Below, piece after piece: positions 17,353 to 26,655 of a DNA stretch of 33,511 nt (the first letter of the stretch is position 1; the number at the start of each line of letters is the position of its first letter). The stretch covers positions 1-33,511 of the forward strand of contig JAHEID010000007.1 of assembly GCA_024639555.1 (NCBI GenBank), in the 5' to 3' direction. The stretch comes from Deltaproteobacteria bacterium. Its GTDB lineage: Bacteria > Desulfobacterota > Desulfobulbia > Desulfobulbales > BM004. The notes beneath the pieces are model-generated. The model saw only the letters and a list, made by a program, of their open reading frames with translations. It was not told where the DNA came from and did no database searches. Made by a program: the position numbers and the translations under genes.

Positions 17353-19119
17353 ATGAAAGAGAAACCGGTAGTCATAATTGGGGCTGGCCCTGCCGGCCTT
17401 GCTGCCGGTTATGAGTTAACAGGCCGGGGAATCTGTCCGATCATTTTAGAACGGGGTGATATTGTCGGGGGTATCTCCCGGACCGAATCATACAAGGGCT
17501 TCAATTTCGATATTGGCGGGCATCGTTTTTTAACCAAGAATGACGAGATAAACCAGCTTTGGGAGAATATGCTCGGGCCTGATTTTCTCAAGGTAAACCG
17601 CCTTTCCCGCATCTACTATCAGGGGAAATTTTTCAACTATCCCCTGCGCCCTGCCAACGCCTTACTCAATCTCGGCCCTGTAGAAAGCCTGCTTGTTCTG
17701 ATAAGCTATTGCAGAACCCGTTTGTCTCCCCGGCCAGAAGAAAGCAGTTTTGAGGAATGGATTGTCAACCGTTTTGGGGAACGGCTTTACAGGACATTTT
17801 TCAAAACATATACGGAAAAGGTCTGGGGTATTCCCTGCAATGAGATCAGGGCCGACTGGGCAGCACAGCGTATCAAGGGGCTGTCGCTTCTTGTCGCTGT
17901 ATCCAATGCCCTCTTCGGCGGACAGCAGGCGAAAAGTCTCAGTGAGCAGTTTTCCTATCCTAAACTCGGGCCGGGTATGATGTGGCAACGGTTTATGGAA
18001 CGCATTGTGGCAGGCGGAGGCGAGGTCATGTTTCATTCTGAGGTGTCTGCCGTGCACCATGACAACAGCAGGATAACGGCAATAGAGTACAGCAACGGTG
18101 AAACCTCCGGGAAACTGAGGGCGGAACACTATATCTCGAGCATGCCGATTTCCAGACTGGTGCAACTTTTTCAGCCCCAACCACCTGCTGAAGTTTTGGA
18201 GAGTGCCGGGCAGCTTGTATATCGTGATTTTATTATTGTAGTTCTCATAATTGACAAACAAAGGCTTTTCCCTGACCAGTGGTTGTATGTCCACAGCCCT
18301 AAAGTGCGTGTCGGGCGTATCCAGAACTTCAAGAACTGGAGCAGTTACATGGTTCCGGATCAGAGCAGGACCAGTATCGGCATGGAGTATTTCTGCAATG
18401 AAAATGACCAGACCTGGAAAATGACTGACAATGAACTGGTTGCCATGGCAACAGGGGAAATGGAGGAAATGGGCTTTGCTCCAGCCTCCAAGGTAATAGA
18501 CAGTTATGTGGTGCGGCAGTCCCATGCCTATCCGGTTTATGATGCAACGTATAAGCAAAACCTGCAGGCAATCAGAAACTATCTCGAAAACTATAACAAT
18601 CTACAGACAATCGGCCGCAGCGGTATGCATCGCTATAACAATATGGACCACTCAATGCAGACCGGGATACTGGCAGCAAAAAACTGTTGTGGAGAGCATA
18701 ATGATCTCTGGGCGGTAAATGAGGAGAAAAGCTATCTGGAAGAGGAGAGGGCCGCTAAAGATGTGCCGCTGGTCCCGGAAAAGGTATTGATAGGGGTATT
18801 TGCCAGGATGGACAAATTCGCCTTTGCTGCTGCTGTAGGAACAGTTTGCGGCCTGCTTGTTTTTTGTGCCACCATGTGGATTATAAGCCGTGGTGGGGAT
18901 GTGCTGAATTCCCATCTCAGGCTCTTAGGGCAATACTTCATTGGCTATACGGTGACTGTCAAAGGAGGCTTTATCGCTTTCGGCTATTCCTTTTTCTGGG
19001 GCTTTCTTTTTGGCTGGCTTTTTGCATATCTGCGTAATCTGTTTCTGGCAATTTATATTTATAGAATTAAAAGAAAGGTTGAACTGCTGTCATTGAAGGA
19101 TTTTTTTGATAGTTTTTAA
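17353..19119 (+). CDS. FAD-dependent oxidoreductase (UDP-galactopyranose mutase/protoporphyrinogen oxidase-like) with C-terminal membrane domain
   Basis: This 588-residue protein begins with an FAD-binding Rossmann motif (IGAGPAGLAAGYEL, G10, G12, G15), followed by ERGDIVGGISRT and DIGGHRF segments typical of flavin amine-oxidase-like, UDP-galactopyranose mutase-like enzymes. A C-terminal flavin-contact segment reads GRSGMHRYNNMDHSMQTG. From about residue 486 a separate membrane domain follows (about 490-580) with two or three helices and the motif LGQYFIGYTVT. The next gene encodes a stand-alone relative of this domain. The ATG at 17353 fits the family; an in-frame TTG at 17317 lies inside the upstream gene. 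The substrate is unknown; a lipid-linked or nucleotide sugar at the membrane is plausible. Confidence 0.83.
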   Translation: MKEKPVVIIGAGPAGLAAGYELTGRGICPIILERGDIVGGISRTESYKGFNFDIGGHRFLTKNDEINQLWENMLGPDFLKVNRLSRIYYQGKFFNYPLRPANALLNLGPVESLLVLISYCRTRLSPRPEESSFEEWIVNRFGERLYRTFFKTYTEKVWGIPCNEIRADWAAQRIKGLSLLVAVSNALFGGQQAKSLSEQFSYPKLGPGMMWQRFMERIVAGGGEVMFHSEVSAVHHDNSRITAIEYSNGETSGKLRAEHYISSMPISRLVQLFQPQPPAEVLESAGQLVYRDFIIVVLIIDKQRLFPDQWLYVHSPKVRVGRIQNFKNWSSYMVPDQSRTSIGMEYFCNENDQTWKMTDNELVAMATGEMEEMGFAPASKVIDSYVVRQSHAYPVYDATYKQNLQAIRNYLENYNNLQTIGRSGMHRYNNMDHSMQTGILAAKNCCGEHNDLWAVNEEKSYLEEERAAKDVPLVPEKVLIGVFARMDKFAFAAAVGTVCGLLVFCATMWIISRGGDVLNSHLRLLGQYFIGYTVTVKGGFIAFGYSFFWGFLFGWLFAYLRNLFLAIYIYRIKRKVELLSLKDFFDSF

Positions 19120-19145
19120 ACCCCATGCATACTGAAGGTGACAGA

Positions 19146-19469
19146 ATGGTAAAATCTGATAAGGAAAATACACTGTTGACCCCTGAAGAGAAACTGTTCA
19201 GCGGTGTTCTGTTGCTGAACGCTAAAGTTGTAGGCCTTGCATTCGGACTCATTCTGGGTCTTGGAATATTTGTGGCGACAAATTGGCTCATTATCAAGGG
19301 AGGTGAAAGGGTTGGGCCCCACCTTATACTCCTGAGCCAGTATTTTATCGGTTACCGGGTGACTTTTTTAGGAAGCCTTATTGGCGCCGCATACGGTTTT
19401 GCCCTGGGTACTATCTGCGGCGCCTTTATGGGTTGGATTTATAACAAAATAGTGGCACTCAGGCAGTAA
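19146..19469 (+). CDS. Small membrane protein related to the C-terminal domain of the preceding oxidoreductase
   Basis: This 107-residue protein has two predicted membrane helices (about 24-46 and 72-98) joined by a loop with the motif LSQYFIGYRVTFLG. It aligns through its whole membrane part with the last ~90 residues of the FAD oxidoreductase: ATNWLIIKGGERVGPHLILL against ATMWIISRGGDVLNSHLRLL, and the QYFIGYxVT motif in both. The start at 19146 is chosen for its GAAGGTGA ribosome binding site; an in-frame ATG at 19125 has none. It starts 26 bases after the oxidoreductase stop. Function is unknown; the family appears to be an uncharacterised small bacterial membrane domain. It ends 13 bases from the convergent dnaE stop. 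Confidence 0.8.
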   Translation: MVKSDKENTLLTPEEKLFSGVLLLNAKVVGLAFGLILGLGIFVATNWLIIKGGERVGPHLILLSQYFIGYRVTFLGSLIGAAYGFALGTICGAFMGWIYNKIVALRQ

Positions 19470-19482
19470 TGCAGCATTTTCT

Positions 19483-22400
19483 TCAAGCCGCTGTTTGCCT
19501 CTGCTTCCAAGCTCCATTTTTCTTTTTCTGCGGCTCATTAACCGGTTTTTTCTCATAGGTTATTACCGGTTCCCCCATGGTCCGGTTCACTTCAGCGGTA
19601 AACTCCTTGCACGGCTTGATGGTGATGTCCTGAGGGATTTCGAGGTCCACCTCACCCCGGCCTGCAAAGTGCAGGGTCAGGGATATCGGGCAACCCCCGT
19701 GATGACGATAAAAGACCTTTTTGAGCGCCTCAAGATTTTGGCGATTGACGCGGTCTGACTGCAGCCTGATACGGGCCCCTGCCGTATATTTATCACGTGC
19801 CGCCTCCAGGGTATCCGCGCCGTTGGCAATAATATTATCCCCGCGCTCATCCTTTTTGACAAAACCTTCTATAACAACGGGTGTATCATTATGCAGGATA
19901 GAAGCGCACCTGGCATATAATTCGGGAAAGACAACCACTTCAACAGTTCCGGCAATATCCTCCATGACGATAACTGCCATGGGGTCACCTTTTTTTGTCT
20001 TCCTGTTCTTTATATCTCGGATCAAGCCGCCAACCCGGAGGCTTTGGCCTTCCACCCATTGTTTGTTTTCACTGAGGTTGGTATCGGTCACCGACAGGAT
20101 ATCTTCCCGGTAATCATCCAGAGGATGACCGGTCAGGTAAAAGCCTACAGTTTCTTTTTCAAAGGTAAGTTTTTCCTGGTCAGTCCAGTCCGGGATAGAC
20201 GGGATTTCGATTGTAGTATGCTGTTGTTCATCTTCACTTTCCATGACTGCAAAGAGCGATATCTGGCCGCTCAATCTGTCGCGCTGGGCAGCCTGACCCT
20301 GCTCCAACGCCTGGTCGAAAATGGCAAAGAGCTGGGAGCGCTTCAGGCCCAGAGAATCAAAAGCCCCGGACTTGATAAGGCTTTCAAGAACCCGACGGTT
20401 GACCCTGCGCAGGTCAACCCTGCAGCAGAAATCTTCCAGGGAGGTATAAGGCCCGTCAGCCAGGCGCTCCTCAACAATTGAATCAAGCGCTGCCTCGCCA
20501 ACATTTTTAACTGCAGCCAGCCCAAAGCGGATACGGTCTTCAACAACGGTGAAGTCCTTGTCACTTTCATTAATATCCGGAGGCAAGACCTCTATTTCAT
20601 TATCACGGCACTCATTAATGTATGCAACCACCTTATCGGTGTTGTTCATGTCGCAGGAAAGAAGTGCTGCCATGAACTGGGCAGGGTAATGGGCCTTGAG
20701 GTATGCAGTCTGGTATGCGATCAGGGCATATGCAGCAGAGTGCGATTTATTAAAGCCATAGCCGGCAAACTTTGCCATGAGGTCAAAGACATATAGGGCT
20801 TTGTCCAGCGGGATATTATTGTTTTCCGCACCGGCCATGAACTTTTCCTTTTCATTGGCCATTGCTTCGGGAATTTTTTTCCCCATGGCCCGGCGCAGAA
20901 TATCGGCATCGCCGAGGGTATAGTTTGCCAGGATATTGGCAATTTTCATAACCTGCTCCTGGTAGACTATGACGCCATAGGTCTCCTCAAGTACCGGCTT
21001 GAGCTGGGGCAGGGGATAGTTGGCAGGCTTCTTGCCGTGCTTGGTGTCGACAAAATTGCCAACCATGCCGCTCTCCATGGGGCCCGGACGATAGAGGGCA
21101 ACCAGGGCAATAAGATCAGTAAAGACTTCGGGCTTCATGTTTGTCAAGAGTGCCCGCATGCCTGAGCTTTCAAGCTGGAACACACCAAGGGCATCACCCT
21201 TGCAAAGCAGATCGTAGGTTTTAGGATCATCCAGTGGGAGAGTATCGATATCAAGAGGATTGCCGAGATCTGCTTCAATCAGTTTGATCGCCCGGTCAAT
21301 GACTGTAAGGGTTTTCAGCCCCAGGAAGTCAAACTTGATAAGCCCGGTCATCTCCGTATACTTCATGTCATACTGGGTCAGAATCTCACCCTTTGATCCT
21401 TTGCAGAGAGGCAGGTATTCAACCATCGGTTCGGGTGATATAACAACCCCGGCGGCATGGGTTGACATATGCCTGGACAGGCCTTCGAGGACCCTGGCTA
21501 TTGAAAGCAGGGAAGCCACCTTTTCATCTCTTTTTTCCGCATCCCGGAGCCGGGGTTCCTGCTCAATGGCTTCCTTGATGGTTATCTTCAGCTGATCCGG
21601 AATAAGCTTGGCTATGCGATCAACATCACCATACGGCATGTCAATGGCCCGGCCAACGTCCCTGATAACAGCACGGGCCTTCATGGACCCGAAAGTTATA
21701 ATCTGGGCAACATGCTCGGCCCCGCCGTATTTTTCCTGTACATAATGGAAAACTTCCCCTCTGCGTTCCTGGCAGAAATCTATGTCAAAGTCAGGCAGGC
21801 TTTTGCGCTCGATATTGAGAAAGCGTTCAAATATCAGACCATAGGGCATTGGATCAATTTCAGTAATGCGCAGACAATAGGCCACCAGGCTGCCGGCACC
21901 CGAACCACGGCCGGGGCCAACCGGTATTTTATTATTTTTTGCCCAATTGATGAAATCGGCCACGATGAGAAAATACCCTGGGAACTCCATGGCCTGTATG
22001 ACCTGTATTTCCATCTCCAGACGTTCGTGGTAGGTTTTCTCCAACTCAGCGGTCAACTCCCCTTTGTCCCGGATTGCAGCCAAACGTTCTTTCAATCCTT
22101 CCCGGACAAGCCTTTCAAAATATGTATCAAGGGTCTCATCCTCGGGCAAAGGGAAATTGGGAAAGTGATGCTGTCCGAATTCAAGCTCAAGGTTGCAGCG
22201 ATCTGCAATTTTTACGGTTTCAGCCAGCGCATCCGGGAAATTTTTGAGCCGTTCCCGCATTGCAGCAGGGGATTTGAAATAAAGTTCATCGGTTGCAAAC
22301 TTGAACCGGCCTGCATCGTTTATTGTTCTGCCTGTCTGAATACAGAGAAGCACTTCATGGGCAAAGGCCTCGTCGCGGTTAAGGTAATGGCAGTCATTGG

Positions 22401-23028
22401 TTGCCACGAGTGGAACGGAAAACTCCAGGGAGAGTTTTTTTAAGCCTTTATTAACTTTTTTCTGTTCTTTGATGCCGTTGTCCTGCAGCTCAAAGTAGAG
22501 ACGGTCCCCAAAGATTTTTTGCAGCGCCTTTGTTTCCTTGCGTGCCCCCTCCATGTTGCCGTTAAGAATCAGGTGGGGTACTCCGCCATGCAGGCAGGCG
22601 GTTAGGGCGATTAAGCCTTCGTTGTGGACAATCAGCGTTTCCTTGTCAATGCGCGGCTTGTAGTAGAAACCTTCCAGCTGGGCAATGCTTGCCAGTTTCA
22701 TCAGGTTTTTATAGCCTGAGAGATCCATGGCCAGAAGGACAAGATGAAAGGCAGCATCACTGGGGCTTTTTGCCCCTGAATGTATTTTTCTGTCCTGGGG
22801 CGCAATATAGAATTCACAGCCGATGATCGGTTTTATGCCCGCTTCTTTGGCCTTTACATAAAATTCAAGGGCACCATGCATGGCACCATGGTCGGTAATT
22901 GCCACTGCACCCATGTTGAACTCCTTGCATTTTTCCAGGAGATCATTGATGCGGATGGCTCCGTCAAGCAGGCTGTATTGGGTGTGAACGTGAAGGTGAA
23001 CAAAGTCGGCTGCAGGTGTATCCGTCAT
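19483..23028 (-). CDS. dnaE: DNA polymerase III alpha subunit
   Basis: This is the replicative DNA polymerase catalytic subunit. The 1181-residue protein has an N-terminal PHP domain (H11, H13, H15 in HLHVHTQYSLLDG), the C-family palm with the catalytic aspartates in PDFDIDF (413-417), fingers, a helix-hairpin-helix region, the internal clamp-binding motif QISLF at 922-926 (the same position as in Escherichia coli alpha), and an OB-fold domain around 990-1080 (LRVGGLIRDIKNRKTKKGDP). The length is slightly above the usual ~1160. A TIM-barrel gene lies upstream on the same strand, about 205 bases away. No other replication genes are adjacent. Confidence 0.98.
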   Translation of the reverse strand: MTDTPAADFVHLHVHTQYSLLDGAIRINDLLEKCKEFNMGAVAITDHGAMHGALEFYVKAKEAGIKPIIGCEFYIAPQDRKIHSGAKSPSDAAFHLVLLAMDLSGYKNLMKLASIAQLEGFYYKPRIDKETLIVHNEGLIALTACLHGGVPHLILNGNMEGARKETKALQKIFGDRLYFELQDNGIKEQKKVNKGLKKLSLEFSVPLVATNDCHYLNRDEAFAHEVLLCIQTGRTINDAGRFKFATDELYFKSPAAMRERLKNFPDALAETVKIADRCNLELEFGQHHFPNFPLPEDETLDTYFERLVREGLKERLAAIRDKGELTAELEKTYHERLEMEIQVIQAMEFPGYFLIVADFINWAKNNKIPVGPGRGSGAGSLVAYCLRITEIDPMPYGLIFERFLNIERKSLPDFDIDFCQERRGEVFHYVQEKYGGAEHVAQIITFGSMKARAVIRDVGRAIDMPYGDVDRIAKLIPDQLKITIKEAIEQEPRLRDAEKRDEKVASLLSIARVLEGLSRHMSTHAAGVVISPEPMVEYLPLCKGSKGEILTQYDMKYTEMTGLIKFDFLGLKTLTVIDRAIKLIEADLGNPLDIDTLPLDDPKTYDLLCKGDALGVFQLESSGMRALLTNMKPEVFTDLIALVALYRPGPMESGMVGNFVDTKHGKKPANYPLPQLKPVLEETYGVIVYQEQVMKIANILANYTLGDADILRRAMGKKIPEAMANEKEKFMAGAENNNIPLDKALYVFDLMAKFAGYGFNKSHSAAYALIAYQTAYLKAHYPAQFMAALLSCDMNNTDKVVAYINECRDNEIEVLPPDINESDKDFTVVEDRIRFGLAAVKNVGEAALDSIVEERLADGPYTSLEDFCCRVDLRRVNRRVLESLIKSGAFDSLGLKRSQLFAIFDQALEQGQAAQRDRLSGQISLFAVMESEDEQQHTTIEIPSIPDWTDQEKLTFEKETVGFYLTGHPLDDYREDILSVTDTNLSENKQWVEGQSLRVGGLIRDIKNRKTKKGDPMAVIVMEDIAGTVEVVVFPELYARCASILHNDTPVVIEGFVKKDERGDNIIANGADTLEAARDKYTAGARIRLQSDRVNRQNLEALKKVFYRHHGGCPISLTLHFAGRGEVDLEIPQDITIKPCKEFTAEVNRTMGEPVITYEKKPVNEPQKKKNGAWKQRQTAA

Positions 23029-23233
23029 GACAGTTTATTCGTTTTTGGGGGTTCCGGGTTTATGGGAGCAGGTATGTTCAGGTTCATGATTTGAAAATAT
23101 AAATCACACAATTTTGTCAGCAGAAACGTTGGGGATTCCACGGGAAGAAAAGCAGGAATCACTGGCATATAAAGAGTTTCAAAGGAGGCCTCTCATCTGT
23201 GGAAGATGATGGGTAATCTTTTAATTCTCAGTC

Positions 23234-24037
23234 TCATTTATGGTCGAATATGGAAAATCTGTCAAGTGCATTCAGGCTATCCCACAAATCACTTTCACTG
23301 CGGGGCTCCAGGGTAATAATAGGCTTAATATTCCTTGATTTCAGGTAGGAAAAAAGGCCCGGAAAATCAAAGTCGCCTTTGCCCACAGGCAAATGATCGT
23401 CCCGGATGCCATGGTTGTCATGCAGGTGAAGTTGCCCGAGCCACTGCCCCAAAGTAGCAAGCCATTCATGCAATGGCGCGTGGGCAAAAGCCAGAAGGTG
23501 CCCCGCATCCAGGCAGAAAAGGGCTAAAGGAGAATCGAGGGCTTCAAGAATTATCTTGTGGGTGCGGGGGCCTTCCTCGTAAGTATTTTCAAACATGATC
23601 GGAGTGGAATATTGTTCAGCCACACCGAGCATTTCCTGCCATGTTTCCAGCGAGGTGGCAAGCCACTGGTCCTGATCATAACTGTGGACGCAATCCAGGT
23701 AGCCCAGATGGCATACCACAGAACGCGGTTTGAATATTTCTATAAGATCGAAGCAGCGTCTCAGTTTGTCCCTTGCAGCCTGAAGAACATATTGGTCCCG
23801 GGCTCCAGGCAGCATATCATGGAAGGGTGCATGCAGAGTGCAGCTCAACCCCTTGTCATTTAAAAATTTCGACCTATCCTGAAAGTCCTGGCGGCTGAAG
23901 GTGTAAAGTGCATCACCGTCAAGACCGATCTCAGGGTTAATGCTGTATCGTGAAACCAGCTGTTCGTATTTGTCAAACTCAGCAAAGGGGATGTTAACAA
24001 AACAACTTGCAATTATGTGTGAAAGATTATGTGCCAT
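23234..24037 (-). CDS. TIM-barrel sugar phosphate isomerase/epimerase family protein
   Basis: This 267-residue protein belongs to the xylose isomerase-like/AP-endonuclease-2 barrel family. Likely metal ligands are the Glu in IMFENTYEEG, the Asp and His in CLDAGHLLAF, the His residues in LHLHDNHGIRDDHLPVGKGDFDF (about 200-222) and the Glu in ITLEPR. The HDNHGxxDxHLPVGxG motif is typical of the sugar epimerase branch rather than DNA repair endonuclease IV. The substrate is not predictable. It lies upstream of dnaE on the same strand and may be cotranscribed with it. Confidence 0.8.
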   Translation of the reverse strand: MAHNLSHIIASCFVNIPFAEFDKYEQLVSRYSINPEIGLDGDALYTFSRQDFQDRSKFLNDKGLSCTLHAPFHDMLPGARDQYVLQAARDKLRRCFDLIEIFKPRSVVCHLGYLDCVHSYDQDQWLATSLETWQEMLGVAEQYSTPIMFENTYEEGPRTHKIILEALDSPLALFCLDAGHLLAFAHAPLHEWLATLGQWLGQLHLHDNHGIRDDHLPVGKGDFDFPGLFSYLKSRNIKPIITLEPRSESDLWDSLNALDRFSIFDHK

Positions 24038-24655
24038 GATCAGTCAGGTATGCTACTGCGATTATGACACAAAGACGAGTTGAATTTTAGTGAATGAGAA
24101 TATTCAGGAAAGTAATAAGAACTTTTTCTTCACCGGTTCTTCATTAATCATTGGTTAAGTATTTTCGTCTGGGATAATTTGTTCTGTGGGCACTTATGGG
24201 GGATTTCTACAGACTTCATACGCCACCACCCCGAACCGGGGTCAGTACGGGGTGGTGAAGCATTCTACTCTCGTTTTCAAGAAGGCCAAACGGGGGGGAG
24301 GCCTTTTAGAAAACGTATGCGGAGAAAAGAACTTATAATCTTTTTACCATAGAGATACGGTCTTGAGAATGCGGCAAATTGTCGCACCTGGATTCATGTG
24401 AAGCGGAACAGCGCATCCATTCCTCGCTGCTCGACACGAGGTTAAGGGACGAATTTAATACAATGAGCATCCTTTGCAAAGAAGATTCCCTGCCGGTGAC
24501 GCTGCGCTGAGCAAGAGACCGCGGGGAGCTTCAATATTTTTAAAAAACCGGAGCATTTGACAATTGTCCCCGGTACTGATAATTACAATCTGGGTCAAAG
24601 CGTTTTCAACGTAGAGCACGAGGCAGGATGCCCTCTCCGGGAGAAAAACAGAGTG
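24038..24655. other. Intergenic region rich in strong inverted repeats
   Basis: About 620 bases between the divergent TIM-barrel gene and the RegB-like kinase. The centre holds the structured RNA candidate listed separately. TTGACA at 24557-24562 is a consensus -35 box, but only weak -10 sequences follow (TAATTA at 17 bases, GATAAT at 15). It supports the kinase starting at 24656 rather than at the TTG at 24557. The remainder (24330-24540) shows no family-like coding frame. Confidence 0.5.
24217..24319. ncRNA. Candidate structured RNA: three-way junction of three helices
   Basis: Three nested helices are visible. P1 pairs CATACG (24217-24222) with CGTATG (24314-24319). P2 pairs CACCACCCCG (24224-24233) with CGGGGTGGTG (24248-24257), ten perfect pairs. 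P3 pairs 24272-24287 with 24300-24315 (CGTTTTCAAGAAGGCC side), with one mismatch and one G-U; its outermost two pairs compete with P1. Inside P2, CCCCG-AAC-CGGGG (24229-24241) can form an alternative hairpin. It may be a leader with a switch, a small RNA, or a relic of a mobile element. It matches no RNA family I recognise, and the strand cannot be fixed. Confidence 0.45.
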
Positions 24656-26032
24656 ATGCAGAAAAAATATCCAATATCGGTCTGGCAGGCAAATGAAGCA
24701 AATGCAAATATAGCGTTCTCATGGCTTTTGCTTCTTCGCTGGGGGGCCGTACTCTGCCAGGCTATCCTTATTCTTGCTGCCTACAGTTATCTGGAAATTG
24801 CTATCCCGATCATCTTTGTTTCGGCAATTATAATATTCGAAGCTGTAAGCAATCTTTTTTTTTCATACCTGCACAGGCTCAATAAAGTTATCCCTGAATG
24901 GCTTTTCGGCCTCGTGATGTTCCTTGATATTATTCTTCTCACGGCGCTTCTCTACTATACCGGTGGACCGATGAACCCCTTTACCTTTCTGTACCTGGTG
25001 CACATCGTCCTCGGCGCAGTATTGATGCATCCCAATTGGTCCTGGAGCCTGACGGTTTTTACAGTATTGTGTTACGCTTCCTTCTTTATGGTTGACCCGG
25101 AGCTCCTGGGTGACTTGCCGCTTATGCTGCCCGGGGGGTTTATAGGTGGCCCGGAAGTTGATGAAACCTGTCATCCGGCACTTGCAGAGTATGCATTGCT
25201 GTCTGACCATATGAAGCTGCACCTCAAGGGCATGCTCCTGGCCTTTGCAATCAGCGCATTTTTCATAGTTTTCTTTGTGGGCCGTATCCAGAAGGCACTT
25301 GAGGAGCACCAGCAAACACTTGTCAGCCTTGAGGAGGAAAGAGCCAGGAGCGAAAAACTGGCCTCACTTGCAACTTTGTCTGCAGGGGCAGCCCATGAGT
25401 TTTCCACGCCACTATCTACAATTGCCGTTGCCGCAGGTGAAATGCTGCATCAGTTAAAAGATGGAAAGATCGATCAGGGGCTCATTGATGACGCGCTGCT
25501 TATAAAAGACCAGGTCAGGGCCTGCAAGGATATTTTATACCAGATGGCGGCTGATGCAGGAAAACACCTGGGTGAGGCACTGGGAAAATACTCTGTCGAG
25601 CATGTCGTGCAACATATTCTCAACGAGTTTTCTGCAGAAGATCAAGCCAGAATAAGCGTCGAGAATGAAGCTGCTGCAATTTCCATACTGGTTCCATTGC
25701 GCTCACTGGTGCGCACTTTAAAGGGTCTGCTGAAAAATGGCATTGAAGCTTCACTGCCACCATCCCAGGTATTTCTTAGATGTTATTATGATGCAGACTT
25801 TTTATATTTTCAGGTATCAGATCAAGGGCCGGGCATGGATGAAGAAACGAGAAGCAGGGCCACTGAACCATTTTTTACGACAAAGGAACAGGGCAAGGGT
25901 TTGGGCCTGGGCCTCTTTCTGGCGCGGAACGTGGCCGAACAGTTTGGGGGCGGGTTGGCAATTTCTTCAGAAGTATCGGCAGGGACCTCGGTAACAATAC
26001 GTTTTGCCCTGGATCATATCCGCATTGCGTAA
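24656..26032 (+). CDS. regB: Redox-sensing histidine kinase of the RegB/PrrB family
   Basis: This 458-residue membrane kinase has about six helices in its first 215 residues. The periplasm-near GGPMNPF motif at 103-109 is the quinone-sensing signature of RegB/PrrB/ActS kinases, followed by LYLVHIVLGAVL. The H-box reads AAHEFSTPLSTI with phosphoacceptor H247. C290 in RACKDIL lies where the redox-active Cys of Rhodobacter RegB (Cys265) lies, 43 residues after the His instead of 40. The ATPase domain has DQGPGMDEE and GKGLGLGLFLARN. An in-frame TTG at 24557 overlaps a -35-like box and is unlikely to be used. The partner regulator follows 89 bases downstream. Expected role: global control of energy metabolism by quinone redox state. 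Confidence 0.87.
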   Translation: MQKKYPISVWQANEANANIAFSWLLLLRWGAVLCQAILILAAYSYLEIAIPIIFVSAIIIFEAVSNLFFSYLHRLNKVIPEWLFGLVMFLDIILLTALLYYTGGPMNPFTFLYLVHIVLGAVLMHPNWSWSLTVFTVLCYASFFMVDPELLGDLPLMLPGGFIGGPEVDETCHPALAEYALLSDHMKLHLKGMLLAFAISAFFIVFFVGRIQKALEEHQQTLVSLEEERARSEKLASLATLSAGAAHEFSTPLSTIAVAAGEMLHQLKDGKIDQGLIDDALLIKDQVRACKDILYQMAADAGKHLGEALGKYSVEHVVQHILNEFSAEDQARISVENEAAAISILVPLRSLVRTLKGLLKNGIEASLPPSQVFLRCYYDADFLYFQVSDQGPGMDEETRSRATEPFFTTKEQGKGLGLGLFLARNVAEQFGGGLAISSEVSAGTSVTIRFALDHIRIA

Positions 26033-26121
26033 CCCGTATTTCTCACGGACACTACATGTGAAATATACGGGCTGGTAAATTTTTAAGTCGGCTTGAAAAC
26101 AAGGTCGGGGAGGGCTTTTTT

Positions 26122-26655
26122 ATGCAAAGCATCATACTGGTTGATGATGAAGAGCAATTCAGGGGACGCCTGGCAAGGGCTTTTAGCAACAGGGGGTATA
26201 CGGTTTTCGAGGCAGAAGATGTCGATGGGGCATTGGAAAAGATAAAAGAGAACAAGCCGGACTGGGCCCTGGTGGATTTGAAGATGCCGGGTAAAAGCGG
26301 CCTTGATCTGATCAGGGAGGCCAAGGAGTTTCTGCCCTTTCTTAAAATTGTAGTGCTTACAGGCTATGGAAGTATTGCTACAGCAACTGAGGCCGTTAAA
26401 CTCGGAGCCCATTCTTACCTGCCCAAACCGGCGGATGTTGACGACATTCTCAATTCTTTTGAAAAGGATTCTGATCTTCCAGGTGTTCCTGAACACAATG
26501 AGTTTGAGGCGCCGTCGCTGGCAAGAGCCGAATGGGAACATATTCAAAGGGTCTTAAACGACTGCGACAACAACATTACAGCCGCAGCCCATAAGCTTGG
26601 CATTCATAGAAGAACCCTGCAAAGAAAACTCTATAAGTACGCCCCCAAAAAGTAA
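26122..26655 (+). CDS. regA: Response regulator of the RegA/PrrA family
   Basis: This 177-residue regulator has a receiver domain (D8-D9 acidic pocket, phosphoacceptor D52, T80, K102) and a C-terminal Fis-type helix-turn-helix (about 137-175). The PSLARAEWEHIQRVLNDC and LGIHRRTLQRKL segments are hallmarks of RegA/PrrA, which binds DNA with this domain without an AAA+ module. GGGGAGGG precedes the ATG at good spacing. Together with the upstream RegB-like kinase it forms a complete redox two-component pair. The usual neighbour senC/prrC (a SCO1-like copper protein) is absent here. Confidence 0.9.
   Translation: MQSIILVDDEEQFRGRLARAFSNRGYTVFEAEDVDGALEKIKENKPDWALVDLKMPGKSGLDLIREAKEFLPFLKIVVLTGYGSIATATEAVKLGAHSYLPKPADVDDILNSFEKDSDLPGVPEHNEFEAPSLARAEWEHIQRVLNDCDNNITAAAHKLGIHRRTLQRKLYKYAPKK

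Noticed and set aside
24330-24540. Open minus-strand frame that could be a decayed gene
   Set aside because: No start with a ribosome binding site and no recognisable family; too short to support.
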